Shown here in pieces: positions 8,159-16,312 of a stretch of 64,000 nt of DNA. This DNA is from JALZKA01 sp963734015 (lineage in GTDB: Bacteria; Actinomycetota; Thermoleophilia; Solirubrobacterales; 70-9): positions 1 to 64,000 of the forward strand of contig CAVTFG010000014.1 of NCBI GenBank assembly GCA_963734015.1, written 5' to 3'. The notes beneath the pieces were generated by a model. The model saw only the letters and a program-made list of their open reading frames with translations. It did no database searches and was not told where the DNA came from. A program made the translations under genes and the position numbers. Each line of letters opens with the position of its first letter. Within the stretch, counting starts at the first letter, position 1.

Positions 8159-9019
8159 ATGAGCGACTGGGGCGTTGACTCCGAGTACGGTCGTCTCCAC
8201 GACGTGCTGCTCGGGCCGCCGGACAACTTCCGCTGGCTCCCGACCAGCGCGATCTCGAAGGCCACGCTCGAGAGCGGCGCGGTGTTCTCCCCGGAGACGG
8301 CGCAGGCGCAGCACGCCGAGCTGGTCGCCGCCTACGAGGGCGCCGGCGTCACCGTCCACCGCCTCGAGCCGGACCCCCACCTTCCCTACCAGGTGTTCGC
8401 GCGCGACTCGAGCGTGATGACCCCCGGTGGCGCCATCGTCACCCAGCCCGCCCAGCAGTGGCGCCGCGGCGAGTACGCCCCGGTGATCCGTTTCTACCAG
8501 GCAAACGAGATCCCGCTGAGGGGAATGATCACCGCCGGCTCGCTCGAGGGCGGGGACGTGACGATCGTCGAGCCGGGATGCATGGTGATCGGCAACGGCG
8601 AGGAGCGCACCCAGGTCCAGGCCGCCGACCAGCTCGCGGGCTGGCTCAGCGACGACGGCTGGGAGGTGCGGATCGAGCCGATCCCCGGCCAGTTCGTGCA
8701 CATCGACGTCCTGGTCTCGATCCTCGCACCCAAGCTCGCCGCGGTCTGCGTCGAGGCGGCCTCCGGCGGGCTCGTGGCCTGGCTCCGCGGCAAGGGCTTC
8801 GAGATCCTCGAGGTGACGCTGGAGGACGCGTTCCGGCTCGGCGTGAACGCGATCTCGCTCGGGGCGGACCGAGTGATCTCCACCAGGCACTCCGAAGGCT
8901 TGAACGAGGCGATGCGCGCACACGGGCTCGAGGTCCTCGACCCCGATCTCTCGGCATTCACGGCCGGCGGTGGCGGCGCCCACTGCCTCGCGCAGGCGCT
9001 GCGCCGCGAACCCGGGTGA
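8159..9019 (+). CDS. Arginine deiminase/DDAH-superfamily guanidine hydrolase
   Basis: 286 aa member of the amidinotransferase/deiminase (GME) superfamily. Acidic substrate motif LEGGD near residues 130-134, catalytic histidine in GQFVHIDVLVS near 182, and nucleophilic Cys276 in GGGGAHCL near the end. Such enzymes turn a guanidino group into a ureido group with release of ammonia, or hydrolyse methylated arginines. It lacks the length of arcA-type arginine deiminase (about 400 aa) and resembles the short DDAH-like branch. Placed after the decarboxylase and before an N-carbamoyl-type amidohydrolase, agmatine or another decarboxylated guanidine is a plausible substrate (inference). Confidence 0.85.
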   Translation: MSDWGVDSEYGRLHDVLLGPPDNFRWLPTSAISKATLESGAVFSPETAQAQHAELVAAYEGAGVTVHRLEPDPHLPYQVFARDSSVMTPGGAIVTQPAQQWRRGEYAPVIRFYQANEIPLRGMITAGSLEGGDVTIVEPGCMVIGNGEERTQVQAADQLAGWLSDDGWEVRIEPIPGQFVHIDVLVSILAPKLAAVCVEAASGGLVAWLRGKGFEILEVTLEDAFRLGVNAISLGADRVISTRHSEGLNEAMRAHGLEVLDPDLSAFTAGGGGAHCLAQALRREPG

Positions 9020-9020
9020 G

Positions 9021-10256
9021 ATGGGCGCGCAGGTCGACGCCGCCCGGGTGATCGCCGACCTGCGCGAGCTGCAGGATCGGACCGGCGACGATCGCGGGGC
9101 CCAGCGCCTTTGCTGGACCGACACCTGGCTCGATGCCCGGACGCTGCTCGGCGAAGGACTGGCCGAGCTCGGCGTCGCGCCCGAGACCGACGAGGCTGGC
9201 AATCTCTGGGCAAGGCTCGAGGGCACCGATCCCTCCGCTCCGGCGCTGGCCGTCGGCTCGCACCTGGACTCGGTGCCCGACGGCGGCTGGCTCGACGGCG
9301 CCCTGGGCGTGATGGCCGCACTCGGCGTGCTGCGCTCCCACGCCTCGGAGCCCCCGAGGCGGCCGCTGGTCCTCGTCGACTGGGCCGACGAGGAGGGGGC
9401 GCGCTTCGGGCGCAGCCTGTTCGGCAGCTCCTGCTTCTCGGGGACATTGGATCCCGACGCCGTTCGCGACCTGTCGGACGCCGATGGCATGGCCCTGCCA
9501 GAGGTGCTCTCGGCCCACGGCGTGAGCCTCGACCGGGCGCTGGAGTCCGGCCACCGTCGCGAAGGCGTCGGCGCCTACCTGGAACTCCACATCGAGCAGG
9601 GGCCACGGATGGAGGCCGCCGGCACCCGCGCCGCCGCGGTCACGGGCTGCGTCGGGGTCGAACGGCTGCGCTTTCGATTCGCGGGCCAGGCGTCGCACGC
9701 GGGGACGACCCCGATGGAGATGCGCCGCGACGCCGGCCTCGCTGCGGCGGCTGCGGCGCTGGCCATCGAGCGCCTGCCGGCCGCACACGGAGGGGTGGCA
9801 ACCACCGGCGAGCTCCGCCTGCGGCCAGGGATTCCAACCGCCGTGGCAGGCGAGGCGACCCTGTCCGCCGACCTGAGGCATCCCGACCCGGAGGCGCTCG
9901 CGCGGATGCTCGGTTCGGCCCGGGCCGCGTGCGAGACCGCTGCCTCCGAACGGCACCTGGACCTGAGCGAGGCGCCGGTCTGGAGGATCGAGCCGATCCC
10001 GTTCGACGCCGGCCTCGTCGCGGCGGCGCGCGACTCGTGCGCGGACGTCGCCGGCGAAGCCGCCGAGCTCGAGAGCGGCGCGCTCCACGACGCGGCCGAG
10101 GTGGCGCGCGTCGTGCCGGCGGCGATGATGTTCTGCCCGTCGAAGGGCGGCATCAGCCACGCGAAGGAGGAGGACACGGACGAGGCCGACCTCGCCATCG
10201 CGATCGAGGCGTTCGGCGCGCTCGCCGAGCGGGTTCTGAGAAGGGAGGACCCTTGA
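9021..10256 (+). CDS. M20-family Zn amidohydrolase (HyuC/AllC-like)
   Basis: 411 aa, ATG 9021, one base after the preceding stop. Peptidase M20 subgroup of N-carbamoyl-amino-acid hydrolase, beta-ureidopropionase and allantoate amidohydrolase. Metal motifs: GSHLDSVPDGGWLDGALGV (His/Asp), WADEEGARFG (Glu), LELHIEQGPRMEAAG (His). The inserted dimerisation/lid domain carries FAGQASHAGTTPMEMRRDA. The final metal histidine is in KGGISHAKEE. The family removes a carbamoyl or ureido group, which would follow a deiminase logically: deiminase produces the ureido compound, this enzyme releases the amine, CO2 and ammonia. Exact substrate unproven. Confidence 0.9.
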   Translation: MGAQVDAARVIADLRELQDRTGDDRGAQRLCWTDTWLDARTLLGEGLAELGVAPETDEAGNLWARLEGTDPSAPALAVGSHLDSVPDGGWLDGALGVMAALGVLRSHASEPPRRPLVLVDWADEEGARFGRSLFGSSCFSGTLDPDAVRDLSDADGMALPEVLSAHGVSLDRALESGHRREGVGAYLELHIEQGPRMEAAGTRAAAVTGCVGVERLRFRFAGQASHAGTTPMEMRRDAGLAAAAAALAIERLPAAHGGVATTGELRLRPGIPTAVAGEATLSADLRHPDPEALARMLGSARAACETAASERHLDLSEAPVWRIEPIPFDAGLVAAARDSCADVAGEAAELESGALHDAAEVARVVPAAMMFCPSKGGISHAKEEDTDEADLAIAIEAFGALAERVLRREDP

Positions 10257-10717
10257 TCGCGGACTCCGGCCGCTCGCGCGAGATCCGGAACGCGGCGACA
10301 GGGGAGACCGTGCGGATCATCCGGGCCGCAGACGAGACCGGCGGCGAGCTGCTCGTCATGGAGGCGCGCTGGACCAACCCGAATCACGTCACCCCCGCCC
10401 ACATCCATCCGGCGATGGAGGAACGCTGGCGCGTGCTCGAGGGCGAGGTCGGGTTCCGGATCGCGGGTGACGAATCGGTCGCCGGCCCCGGCGACACCGT
10501 CACCGCCGCGCCCGGCGAGCTCCACGAGAACTGGAATGCCGGCGCGGGCCCGGCGCTGATGCGGATCGAGATGCGCCCGCCCCGGCGCTGGGAGGAGTTC
10601 ATCCGCCAGCTCTTCGCTATTGCGAGCGAGGGGCTGGAGGGCGAGGATGCCCAGCGATCGATCACTGAGCTCCTCACCGAGTTCACGACCGAGATCGAGA
10701 TTCCGGCGAGCGAGTAA
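10253..10717 (+). CDS. Cupin-domain protein
   Basis: 154 aa starting at TTG 10253, overlapping the preceding stop by 4 nt (TTGA), which decides this unusual start. Single cupin barrel: motif 1 around THPAHIHPAMEERWRVLEGE-type residues (histidines at the PAHIHP stretch and glutamate in MEERW) and motif 2 GDTVTAAPGELHENWNAG. A helical C-terminal tail (about 40 residues) follows. Small cupins bind a metal and act as isomerases, dioxygenases or sensors; no specific role is visible. Its tight linkage to the hydrolase argues for a role in the same pathway. Confidence 0.8.
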   Translation: MIADSGRSREIRNAATGETVRIIRAADETGGELLVMEARWTNPNHVTPAHIHPAMEERWRVLEGEVGFRIAGDESVAGPGDTVTAAPGELHENWNAGAGPALMRIEMRPPRRWEEFIRQLFAIASEGLEGEDAQRSITELLTEFTTEIEIPASE

Positions 10718-10776
10718 CGCATGACGCCCGGCGCGGACTGGAAGCCCAAGCCATTGACCCTCGGGGAGGAGCCGAC

Positions 10777-11535
10777 GTGAGCGAACGAGTCGAGTTGACG
10801 GACATGCAGGCGGAGCTCTGCGAGAGCAGCGAAACGGACTACTCGGACCTGACCGCGTTCTTCATCAACTGCTCGCTGAAGCGCAGCCCGGAGCGCTCCA
10901 ACACCCAGGGGCTGATGGACATCTCGATGGAGATCATGCGCCGCAACGACATCGAGGTCTCCGGCATCCGCGCGATCGACCACGAGATCGCGACCGGCGT
11001 CTGGCCCGACATGACGGAGCACGGCTGGGACCGCGACGAGTGGCCGCAGATCTTCGACCGGGTCATGGCGGCCGACATCCTGGTGCTCGGCACCGCCATC
11101 TGGCTCGGCGAGAAGACCTCGGTCTGCACCCAGGTGATCGAGCGTCTCTACGGCAATTCAAGCCTGTTGAACGAGGACGGCCAGTACGCCTACTACGGTC
11201 GCGTCGGGGGTTGCCTGGTGACGGGCAACGAGGACGGCATCAAGCACTGCTCGATGAACGTCCTCTACTCGCTCCAGCACCTCGGCTACACGATCCCTCC
11301 CCAGGCCGATGCGGGCTGGATCGGCGAGGCGGGACCCGGCCCGTCCTACCTCGACGAGGGCTCCGGCGGCCCCGAGAACGACTTCACGAACCGCAACACC
11401 ACGTTCATGACGTGGAACCTGATGCACGTCGGGCGGATGCTCAAGGACGCAGGTGGGATCCCGGTCCACGGGAACCAGCGCTCGGCCTGGGACGCCGGAT
11501 CGCGGTTCGACTTCCCCAACCCGGAGCACCGGTAA
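10777..11535 (+). CDS. NADPH-dependent FMN reductase/flavodoxin-fold protein
   Basis: 252 aa, GTG 10777. Flavodoxin-like fold: INCSLKRSPERSNTQGLMD forms the phosphate-binding loop for FMN, ADILVLGTAIWLGEKTSV the second flavin contact, and GRVGGCLVTGNEDG the third. An extra C-terminal segment (from about residue 180) rich in Asn/Gly is longer than in minimal FMN reductases. Likely a soluble NAD(P)H:flavin or quinone oxidoreductase. It sits 60 bp after the cupin and 50 bp before the permease in the same-strand operon. Confidence 0.82.
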   Translation: MSERVELTDMQAELCESSETDYSDLTAFFINCSLKRSPERSNTQGLMDISMEIMRRNDIEVSGIRAIDHEIATGVWPDMTEHGWDRDEWPQIFDRVMAADILVLGTAIWLGEKTSVCTQVIERLYGNSSLLNEDGQYAYYGRVGGCLVTGNEDGIKHCSMNVLYSLQHLGYTIPPQADAGWIGEAGPGPSYLDEGSGGPENDFTNRNTTFMTWNLMHVGRMLKDAGGIPVHGNQRSAWDAGSRFDFPNPEHR

Positions 11536-11585
11536 CGCGGTAATCAGCCGACCTGGCGCCGTCCGGGGCGGTAGGTTCGCCTTCG

Positions 11586-13202
11586 GTGGAGAGCGCGAGC
11601 GTCGCTGCGGCGGGGAAAGAGCCGGTCGAAACGGGCGAGAAGGGCCTGAAGAAGGATGCGATCGGCTTCCTCGACGGGCTCTCGATCGGCCTCGCGTCGA
11701 CCGCTCCCGCCTACTCGCTGGCGGCGGTGATCGGCTCGATCGTGGTCGCGGTCGGGGTCAAGGCCCCCGGCGTCCTGCTGCTCTCGTTCGTGCCGATGTT
11801 CTTCATCGCCGCGGCGTTCTTCTACATGAACCGCGTCGACACGGACTGCGGCACGACGTTCTCGTGGGTCACGCGGGGAATGGGTCCGTGGGTCGGCTGG
11901 ATGGGCGGCTGGGCGATCTGCACCACCGGCATCCTCGTGATCGGGTCGCTCGCCGACGTCTCCGCGTACTACACGTTCGACCTGCTCGGGCTCGAGCAGG
12001 GCGACGGCAAGCCGCTGTTCCGCTCCGAGCAGGCGGTGGCGGCGTTCGCCGTGGTGATCATCATCGTGATGACCGCCATCTGCGTGATCGGGACCGAGCT
12101 ATCGGCCCACCTCCAGCGGATCCTGACCATCGGCCAGGTCGGCGTCCTGCTCCTGTTCGCGGGCGCCGTCTTCGTCCGCCTGATCTTCGACAAGGTGCCC
12201 GCGGATTCGATCTCGCCCGAGCTGAGCTGGCTCTCGCCGTTCGGCGTCGAGTACTCGGCCGTCCTGACGGGCGTGCTGCTGGCGGTGTTCATCTACTGGG
12301 GCTGGGAATCCGCCGTCAACCTCTCCGAGGAGAGCGAGGATTCCTCGCGCGCGCCCGGACTGGCCGGGGTCGCGTCAACCGTGATCCTGGTGTTCACCTA
12401 CGTCGCGGTGACCGTGGCGCTGGTCGCCTACGCCGGCCTCGGCCAGGTCGAGAAGTTCGACGACGACGCCGGAGTGCTCGGCACCGTCGGCTCCGAGGTG
12501 CTGGGCTCGGAGCTCGGCAAGCTCCTGGTGCTGGCGGTCATCATCTCCGGCATCTCGTCGGCCCAGACGACGATCCTGCCCGGCTCGCGCACGTCGCTCT
12601 CGATGGCCGCCGCCGGAGCGATGCCCAAGGTCTTCGCCAAGATCCACCCCCGGTTCCTCACCCCTGCCTTCGGGACGATCGTCATCGGCGTTCTCGCTAT
12701 TGCCTGGTACGTCCCCGGCAAGCTGATCTCGGAGAACTTCCTCTTCGACTCGCTCTCGGCGCTGTCGCTGATGATCGCGTTCTACTACGGCCTGACGGGC
12801 ATCGCCTGCGTCATCTACTGGCGGCACGAGCTGACAAAGTCGGTGAAGAACTTCCTCTTCATCGGCGTGGCGCCGCTGATCGGCGCGCTCGGCCTCTTCT
12901 ATCTCCTCTACGAGTCGGTCGGCGAACTTTCCGATCCCAAGGCGTCGTACTCGGGCAGCGAGGTGTTCGGCGTCGGCGTCCCCCTCGCGATCGCGATCAT
13001 CTTCATCGGCCTCGGCCTGATCCTGATGGTCGCCTGGCGCTTGATCGGCCCGCCGGCCGGCCGCGAGTTCTTCGCGCGCCGGGGGTTCGAGGCCGTCCCG
13101 CACGAGGTTGCCACCGGCGAGGTCGCCCAGGTCGAGGCGATCGGGGTCTCCGAGGCGGAGGCCGACGCCGGCGCGGTTGGCACCGACGAGGAGGACCGCT
13201 GA
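11586..13202 (+). CDS. APC-superfamily amino acid/amine permease
   Basis: 538 aa integral membrane protein with about 12-13 hydrophobic segments. GTG start at 11586. The first helix region has GFLDGLSIGLASTAPAYSLAAVIG, where the small-residue unwound helix of APC transporters binds substrate; TTFSWVTRGMGPWVGWMGGW is the consensus APC segment; GWESAVNLSEESEDSSRAPG follows helix 6. The acidic cytoplasmic C-terminus (EAEADAGAVGTDEED) is typical. It probably imports the amino acid or amine used by the surrounding catabolic genes. The stop overlaps the ATG of the UspA gene by one base (TGATG). Confidence 0.92.
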   Translation: MESASVAAAGKEPVETGEKGLKKDAIGFLDGLSIGLASTAPAYSLAAVIGSIVVAVGVKAPGVLLLSFVPMFFIAAAFFYMNRVDTDCGTTFSWVTRGMGPWVGWMGGWAICTTGILVIGSLADVSAYYTFDLLGLEQGDGKPLFRSEQAVAAFAVVIIIVMTAICVIGTELSAHLQRILTIGQVGVLLLFAGAVFVRLIFDKVPADSISPELSWLSPFGVEYSAVLTGVLLAVFIYWGWESAVNLSEESEDSSRAPGLAGVASTVILVFTYVAVTVALVAYAGLGQVEKFDDDAGVLGTVGSEVLGSELGKLLVLAVIISGISSAQTTILPGSRTSLSMAAAGAMPKVFAKIHPRFLTPAFGTIVIGVLAIAWYVPGKLISENFLFDSLSALSLMIAFYYGLTGIACVIYWRHELTKSVKNFLFIGVAPLIGALGLFYLLYESVGELSDPKASYSGSEVFGVGVPLAIAIIFIGLGLILMVAWRLIGPPAGREFFARRGFEAVPHEVATGEVAQVEAIGVSEAEADAGAVGTDEEDR

Positions 13203-13618
13203 TGGCGACCCTGGTCGTGGGATACGACGGCTCGGAATGTGCCGGCGCCGCGCTGGGCGCGGCCGTCGAGCTCGCCAAGGGGCTCGGCGACACGGTCGTC
13301 GTCGCGTTCGGCTACGACCCTGGTGGCCCGGGCGAGGAGTACAAGACCGCCCGCGACGCGGTGCGCGCGGTCGGCCAGCGCGTGACGGACGAGGCCGTCG
13401 AGAAGGCCCGGGCCGCGGGCGTCGAGGTCGAGGTGGCGCTGGTCGAGGAGCGGCCGACCGAAGCCCTGCTGAAGCTGGCGGACGAACGCGACGCCCGCGC
13501 GATCGTGGTGGGCACGTTCGGCGAGCATCCGATCAAGGGCGCGATCCTCGGCTCGGTGCCGCACAGGCTGCTGCACGTCAGCGAGCGACCGGTCCTCGTC
13601 GTCCCGGTCACGGACTGA
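13202..13618 (+). CDS. Universal stress protein (UspA family)
   Basis: 138 aa single UspA domain. N-terminal LVVGYDGSECAGAAL supplies the adenine-binding Asp; the C-terminal GTFGEHPIKGAILGSVPHRLL is the G-x2-G-x9-G-S nucleotide-binding motif, so ATP binding is predicted. It is translationally coupled to the APC permease; permease-Usp pairs are recurrent in actinobacteria and suggest the Usp protein modulates the transporter in response to energy state (inference). Confidence 0.93.
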   Translation: MATLVVGYDGSECAGAALGAAVELAKGLGDTVVVAFGYDPGGPGEEYKTARDAVRAVGQRVTDEAVEKARAAGVEVEVALVEERPTEALLKLADERDARAIVVGTFGEHPIKGAILGSVPHRLLHVSERPVLVVPVTD

Positions 13619-13654
13619 TCTGGCCCGCGAACGCCGCTCACTAATCTGTCGCGG

Positions 13655-14719
13655 GTGAGCGACTGGCCCAAGCTGCGCGATCTGCCGCTCGACGTCGAGA
13701 GCTTCGAGTTCGAGGCGAACGACGTCGAGTACTCCGCCGAGTTCACCCGCGGGTCGACCCTCATCCACATGAAGGGCGGCGGCCACGAGGGCGTCGGGGA
13801 AGACGTCGCCTACGAGGTCCTCGACCACATCGCGAACCGCGACCTGGGCCCGCGGTTCGACCTGACGGGGCCGAGCACCCTGGGCGAGCTCTGCGAGCTG
13901 TTGGGCAATCTGGACCTGTACGAGGGCGCGCCGCCCGAGCGCGACGTCTCACGCCACTACCGCCGCTGGGCGTACGAGTCGGCGGCGCTCGACCTGGCGC
14001 TCCGGCAGAACGGGATCCCGCTCCACGAAGCCCTCGGCCGCGACCCGAAGCCGCTTCGCTTCGTCTGCTCAACCCGGCTCAGCATGTTCGGCGACGACGC
14101 GACGTCGTCGACGGAACCGATCTCGACGCGCCTCGAGCGCTACCCGGGTCTGGAGTTCAAGCTCGATCCGGAGAACGACTGGGACGCGGACCTGATCGCC
14201 GAGATCCGCGAGCTGGCGGGCGTCCAGGTGCTCGACCTCAAGGGCTTCTACAAGGGCACGGTCGTCGAGGTCGAAACCGATCCGGAGCTCTACCGGGCGG
14301 TCGCCGAGACATTCCCGGAGGCCTGGCTGGAGGATCCCGACCTGAACGACGCGACCCGGGAGGTCCTGGCGCCGCACTCGGCACGCATCACCTACGACGC
14401 GCCGCTCCACTCGGTCGCCGACATCGTCGACCTCGCGCCGGAGCGAGCGATCAACTCGAAGCCGTCGCGATGGGGCTCGCTCGAGGAGCTCTTCGCGGTC
14501 TACGAGCATTGCGAGCGCGAGGGCCTCGCGATCTACTCGGGCGGCCAGGGCGAGGTCGGCCCCGGGCGCGGCCAGGTGCAGTACCTGGCCTCGCTCTACC
14601 ACCCCGACACGCCGAACGACATCGCGCCCTCCGGCTACAACGACCCCGCCGTGCCGGCCGGCATGCCGACGAGCCCGATGGACCCGGCGCCGAGCGCCAC
14701 CGGGTTCCAGTGGGGCTAG
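13655..14719 (+). CDS. Enolase-superfamily protein (mandelate racemase/MLE-like)
   Basis: 354 aa, GTG 13655. Sequence order resembles the enolase superfamily: an N-terminal capping domain, then a barrel with FKLDPENDWDADLIAEI (second-strand lysine FKLD), VQVLDLKGFYKG (aspartate and lysine), WLEDPDLND (glutamate/aspartate), and AINSKPSRWGSLEEL (late-barrel lysine). The capping domain is short and the catalytic KxK and metal triad are not canonical, so activity cannot be assigned. It ends the eight-gene operon and likely handles an acid formed downstream of the amidohydrolase, or is a side activity. Confidence 0.72.
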   Translation: MSDWPKLRDLPLDVESFEFEANDVEYSAEFTRGSTLIHMKGGGHEGVGEDVAYEVLDHIANRDLGPRFDLTGPSTLGELCELLGNLDLYEGAPPERDVSRHYRRWAYESAALDLALRQNGIPLHEALGRDPKPLRFVCSTRLSMFGDDATSSTEPISTRLERYPGLEFKLDPENDWDADLIAEIRELAGVQVLDLKGFYKGTVVEVETDPELYRAVAETFPEAWLEDPDLNDATREVLAPHSARITYDAPLHSVADIVDLAPERAINSKPSRWGSLEELFAVYEHCEREGLAIYSGGQGEVGPGRGQVQYLASLYHPDTPNDIAPSGYNDPAVPAGMPTSPMDPAPSATGFQWG

Positions 14720-14729
14720 TCCGAGGCGC

Positions 14730-15140
14730 CTAGGCGCCGGCTTCCGCCAGCGCCTTCTTCCACTCGCGGGCCTTGCTGCGGCCCGTGAACACCGACATCC
14801 GCTGGGAGATCGAGCCTCCCGCCGGGGCGTCGTAGGAGACGACCCACTTTCGGCCTCCCGGGGTGCGGACGATCATCATCGCGCCGCCCCCGGTGATCGG
14901 CCAGGTCACCGCGCAATCGTCGAGCGCGTAGTCGAAGGCAACGACCGTCTCGCCCGCGCGGAGGCGCGAGGCGATGTCCTCGAGGCCCAGCTCCTTCTCG
15001 AGCCAGCCAATCGAACCCTCGCCGGCATCCTCATCCAGCGTGAACGCGATTCTTCCGTCGCCCAGGCTGAGGGCGCCCGAGACGGGAAACGGGTTGATGC
15101 GGCTCTGCAGGAGCCAAGCCTTGTCTTCGCGAATGTCCAC
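14730..15140 (-). CDS. Hypothetical protein, about 136 aa
   Basis: The frame is open to 15197 but the GTG at 15140 (VDIREDKAWLLQSRINPF) is preferred: it has GGAAGGA seven bases upstream, while the longer version starts with a Cys/Trp-rich stretch unlike a protein N-terminus. Predicted alpha/beta with a repeated pleckstrin-like strand pattern (GGAMMIVRTPGGRKWVVSYD) and a basic C-terminal helix (RSKAREWKKALAEA). No family recognised. Convergent with the enolase-superfamily gene, 10 bp apart. Confidence 0.6.
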   Translation of the reverse strand: MDIREDKAWLLQSRINPFPVSGALSLGDGRIAFTLDEDAGEGSIGWLEKELGLEDIASRLRAGETVVAFDYALDDCAVTWPITGGGAMMIVRTPGGRKWVVSYDAPAGGSISQRMSVFTGRSKAREWKKALAEAGA

Positions 15141-15267
15141 GATTCGGTCCTTCCACTCGCGCGCCCGCCCCCGCGTGCACCACGAACTGTGGCACATCCG
15201 CGATTCGGGAGGCCGAATTCGTGAATCTCGCTAGGGTGGCCGCGACCGTCCCGAGCGAGGAGAAGTG

Positions 15268-15801
15268 ATGCCCGAGAAGAGCTTCGCGCAGGCCCTGAAC
15301 GACCACATCCCGAACGAGTTCGCGGCCCACCAGGCCTATCTCGCCGCCGCCATCTACTACGACGACCTCACCATGCCGAGGATGGCTTCGTTCTTCTACA
15401 GGCAGGCGCTCGAGGAGCGCGACCACGCGATGATGATCATCCAATACCTGCTGGATATCGAAGCCGAGGTGACGATCCCGAGCGTCACCGGCCCCAAGAA
15501 CGGATTCGCCGACATCGTCGAGCCGGTGCGCATCTCGCTCGAGCAGGAGCGCAAGGTCACCGAGCAGTTCAACGAGCTGGCCGCGATCGCGCGGGCGGCG
15601 AACGACTTCCAGGGCGAGCAGTTCCTGCAGTGGTTCCTGAAAGAGCAGGTCGAGGAGGTCGCGCTGATGGGCGACCTGCTCACGGTCGTCGAGCGGGCGA
15701 AGGACATGCCGCTCGAGATCGAGGAATTCCTCGCGCGCGAGGGCTTCGGCGAGGAGGAGGACGACCCGACCGCCCCGCCGGCGGCCGGCGGGGCGCGCTA
15801 G
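15268..15801 (+). CDS. Ferritin (non-heme iron storage)
   Basis: 177 aa four-helix ferritin-like protein, ATG 15268 with GAGGAGAAG nine bases upstream. Ferroxidase ligands are visible: EFAAHQAYLAAAIYY (Glu of helix A), LEERDHAMMIIQYLLDI (Glu-x2-His of helix B), LEQERKVTEQFNEL (helix C Glu) and LKEQVEEVALMGDLL (helix D). The sequence matches actinobacterial BfrB/Ftn type ferritins lacking a heme methionine. It oxidises Fe(II) and stores ferric mineral in the cytosol. The acidic C-terminal extension is disordered. Transcribed alone. Confidence 0.93.
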   Translation: MPEKSFAQALNDHIPNEFAAHQAYLAAAIYYDDLTMPRMASFFYRQALEERDHAMMIIQYLLDIEAEVTIPSVTGPKNGFADIVEPVRISLEQERKVTEQFNELAAIARAANDFQGEQFLQWFLKEQVEEVALMGDLLTVVERAKDMPLEIEEFLAREGFGEEEDDPTAPPAAGGAR

Positions 15802-15805
15802 CTCC

Positions 15806-15821
15806 CCGGGCTCAGGCCCGG
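15806..15821. terminator. Bidirectional terminator hairpin
   Basis: CCGGGC-TCAG-GCCCGG between the convergent ferritin and SnoaL genes; the SnoaL stop codon sits in it. No long U-run, as usual in high-GC genomes. Confidence 0.45.
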
Positions 15822-16303
15822 CGGTCCGCCCGGAACCGGGCCAGCTCGGTCGCGGCGTTCGACCGGACCTTCGAGCGCAGCACGGGCGTCCAGCCCAGCG
15901 CGAGCCCGGACGCGCCGAGGGCCTGCCGCGACCAGGTCCAGAACCCGAACTCGTCGCGCTGCTCGGTGATCAGCCCGTTCGCGTCGAACCTGAAGGCGGA
16001 CTGCACGCGGTTCACCACGCGCCTTCCGGTCGCCCCGAACGTGTACGTCGCGATCCACCGCGCCGATCCGGCCTGCGCGTCGGCCTTCGCCTCCGGCACC
16101 TCCACCGCCAAGTCCGTCGCGCGGGCGGTCAGCATCCGCCACATGTCGCCGGCCTGGTCACCGTGGAGATCGGGGAACACCGGATCGGAGAACTCGGCGT
16201 CGGGCGCGTAGCAAGCCGCCATCGCCTCCCCGTCGTGGCGGTTCAGGCCGTCGTAGAGCCGGCGAATCGTGGCCTCGTTGCGCTCGGCAGCGGCGTCGTC
16301 CAT
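15812..16303 (-). CDS. SnoaL-like/NTF2-fold protein
   Basis: 163 aa. N-terminal NEATIRRLYDGLNRHDGEAM and CYAPDAEFSDPVF are the standard opening of SnoaL-like polyketide-cyclase/ketosteroid-isomerase fold proteins (cone-shaped alpha+beta barrel), followed by MWRMLTARATDLAVEV and FRFDANGLITEQRDEF. A C-terminal helix region (about 35 residues) is extra. Catalytic function of stand-alone SnoaL proteins is generally unknown; they bind small hydrophobic ligands. Next gene upstream (HD phosphohydrolase) is 9 bp away on the same strand, so they probably share a transcript. Confidence 0.85.
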   Translation of the reverse strand: MDDAAAERNEATIRRLYDGLNRHDGEAMAACYAPDAEFSDPVFPDLHGDQAGDMWRMLTARATDLAVEVPEAKADAQAGSARWIATYTFGATGRRVVNRVQSAFRFDANGLITEQRDEFGFWTWSRQALGASGLALGWTPVLRSKVRSNAATELARFRADRRA

Positions 16304-16312
16304 GGCGCGAGC

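Noticed and set aside
6220..8265. 681-codon open frame opposite the decarboxylase
   Set aside because: Antisense shadow; no domain, frame crosses several gene boundaries.
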